Shown here: positions 33,501 to 34,666 of the stretch, in pieces | How the letters are laid out: each line of letters starts with the position of its first letter | Numbering within the stretch: position 1 is the stretch's first letter | NCBI GenBank assembly: GCA_002431915.1 | Contig: DJEP01000067.1 | Span: 1 to 34,666 of the forward strand | Length of the DNA stretch: 34,666 nucleotides | Reading direction: 5' to 3' | Source of the DNA: Lachnospiraceae bacterium UBA5895 | GTDB taxonomy: Bacteria > Bacillota > Clostridia > Lachnospirales > Lachnospiraceae | The notes under the pieces: generated by a model | Told to the model about the DNA's origin: nothing | Seen by the model: the letters and a program-made list of their open reading frames with translations, nothing else | Database searches by the model: none | Made by a program: the position numbers and the translations under genes

Positions 33501-34666
33501 TTCCGACGTAGCTTGCGCAGTTGCACTGTTAATTGTCTTGCAGAACAACCCCAGCAGATAAGGCAGTGCCAGCATCACCGGGTAGACATAACGCATCTGT
33601 ACCGTAGGTCCCAACAGCATCGTGCCGTAGTAGCCTCCCACGATGACAAGTGGCAGACATAAGCGTTTTCTGTCTGTGATCATCAATACTGCTGCCAGTC
33701 CCAGATACAGCCACAGATAACTTCCCGGCACGAAAATATATTTCAGCAAAGGGATCCGCAGATATCCGTTATTCTCCGCCCAATTCTCCAGCCGTTCATA
33801 CAGCCACGGGAATTTACTGTCTTTATAGATGCCTCTTTCATTCAACACACCTTCATCCCAGCGGGTCTGCACATAGCCCAGTCCTTTTTCCTCTTCCGTC
33901 TGGCTCACCGTAGCATGGGTCGTATCGAACGGTGACAGGAAACCGGCATCCACCGCCAGTCCGGCATTGATCATATCACCCGGATAAGTTCCCAACAGAT
34001 GCAGATAGGTCTTTATAAACTCCCCGGAGCGGTATCTCACTACATACGTGTTGGTATGACGCTTTACCGGATCCGCGATCCCCGGATCGTAGTCCCTATA
34101 CGCTTCATCCAGGATAAAGTCATTGATCAGTGCCTTATCCTGCTCCGTCATGGTACCGTCATCCTCCGCCAGGACTCCCACCCCGCCGTGATAGATCATG
34201 CACCGGGACATCTGTTGGATCGGCATGCTTAACATTTCCCGCTTGTCTCCCTGCTCCGCATGAGTCAGAGTAAATGTCGCAGACAGCACAAAAAGCCCTA
34301 CGCCGAAAGCCACCGTGCTAACCACAAGCAGCCTCCCCCAGAGCTTCCTCGCCCATTTCCCGAAGCAGAACATCAGGAATAAAAAAGCCAACAATACGAT
34401 CATAGCATATTTTCCGTTATTCCGAAACAGAATCATTCCCACGGTTCCGATTCCAAACAACAGATCCCGGATTCCGGGACGGATACTCCTGCGGTCCTCC
34501 ATGAGAAGATCCGTCAGGCTCACCAGCTGTAATAATAAAAACGCGCTGAACACAGTGTCCTTGGTCATGCTGACACTCATGTACCAATGGAACGGGAAAA
34601 GCATTCCAAGCAGGAGTACAAGCATCTGTGCGCCCGCCGGGGTTTTTCTTCTGTGTAATACCCACA
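33480..34666 (-). CDS. DUF6020-like polytopic membrane protein, 5' end outside the window
   Basis: The frame is open to the window edge (about 394 residues visible), so the true start lies beyond 34666; the first ATG inside, at 34625, comes in the middle of a membrane segment region. Visible features are SVSMTKDTVFSA near the start, several membrane segments, an outer hydrophilic region of about 120 residues, and a C-terminal set of segments with RYVYPVMLALPYL. The TKDT motif after a membrane segment is one I associate with DUF6020-type proteins of Lachnospiraceae glycan loci. The last residues (CIEKHR) are encoded by the edge of the tandem array, so repeat growth could change the C-terminus. 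GT-C-type activity is inferred. Confidence 0.7.
   Translation of the reverse strand, partial: WVLHRRKTPAGAQMLVLLLGMLFPFHWYMSVSMTKDTVFSAFLLLQLVSLTDLLMEDRRSIRPGIRDLLFGIGTVGMILFRNNGKYAMIVLLAFLFLMFCFGKWARKLWGRLLVVSTVAFGVGLFVLSATFTLTHAEQGDKREMLSMPIQQMSRCMIYHGGVGVLAEDDGTMTEQDKALINDFILDEAYRDYDPGIADPVKRHTNTYVVRYRSGEFIKTYLHLLGTYPGDMINAGLAVDAGFLSPFDTTHATVSQTEEEKGLGYVQTRWDEGVLNERGIYKDSKFPWLYERLENWAENNGYLRIPLLKYIFVPGSYLWLYLGLAAVLMITDRKRLCLPLVIVGGYYGTMLLGPTVQMRYVYPVMLALPYLLGLFCKTINSATAQATSECIEKHR

Noticed and set aside
33132..33662. Plus-strand ORFs over the tandem array with repeated Leu-Cys-Phe peptides
   Set aside because: The peptide repeats are only the translation of the 10-11 bp DNA repeat. The frames overlap well-supported minus-strand genes and lack ribosome sites.

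Overview
The window looks like part of a surface-glycan biosynthesis locus from a Gram-positive anaerobe of the Clostridia, most likely a Lachnospiraceae-type genome. The basis is the strong AAGGAG-type ribosome binding sites, the mid-range GC content, and families I associate with that group (DUF6020-, DUF6044- and DUF6077-like polytopic proteins, GtrII proteins, GtrB-type transferases). Every gene I accept lies on the minus strand, so transcription runs from high to low coordinates. Most genes overlap by 1-14 bases or lie within about 40 bases of each other. I see no rRNA, tRNA, CRISPR array or transposase gene. Genus and species cannot be fixed from the sequence alone.

Layout in transcription order. 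(1) 34666-33480: 5'-truncated membrane protein running off the window edge, followed by a 190-bp tandem array with a 10-11 bp period. (2) 33277-26026: FAD oxidoreductase, two family 2 glycosyltransferases (one with eroded motifs), a sugar aminotransferase, a GNAT acetyltransferase with a TTG start, a polyprenyl-phosphate-type glycosyltransferase and a GT-C-like membrane protein. (3) 25911-19154: four more large polytopic membrane proteins, the last two in a clearly AT-richer block. (4) A good promoter at 19110-19138 restarts transcription for a GT52-like (sialyltransferase-type) protein, a PglK/MsbA-type ABC exporter, a family 2 glycosyltransferase, and a nonulosonate module: pseF, a pseI fused to a formyltransferase domain, pseG and an SGNH esterase-like protein. 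(5) 10841-7134: GtrII, GtrB-like transferase and WecE-like aminotransferase. (6) 7132-266: further GT-C-like membrane proteins; the last is split into two pieces by an in-frame amber codon. (7) 65-241: a 177-bp structured element with terminal inverted repeats.

How the genes may fit together (inference). Cytoplasmic enzymes make activated amino sugars: a CMP-pseudaminic-acid-like nonulosonate, a dTDP-4-amino-4,6-dideoxyhexose and a 3-amino sugar. Family 2 and GT52-like transferases build a lipid-linked glycan that the ABC transporter could flip. GtrB-like enzymes load single sugars on polyprenyl phosphate, and about ten GT-C-type membrane proteins could add them outside the membrane. Early steps for the nonulosonate (PseB, PseC) and for dTDP sugars (RmlA, RmlB) are absent here and must lie elsewhere. 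The most noteworthy items are the PseI-formyltransferase fusion, the number of GT-C proteins, the amber-split gene, an intragenic terminator-like hairpin at 6878-6918, the helically phased repeat and the inverted-repeat element.
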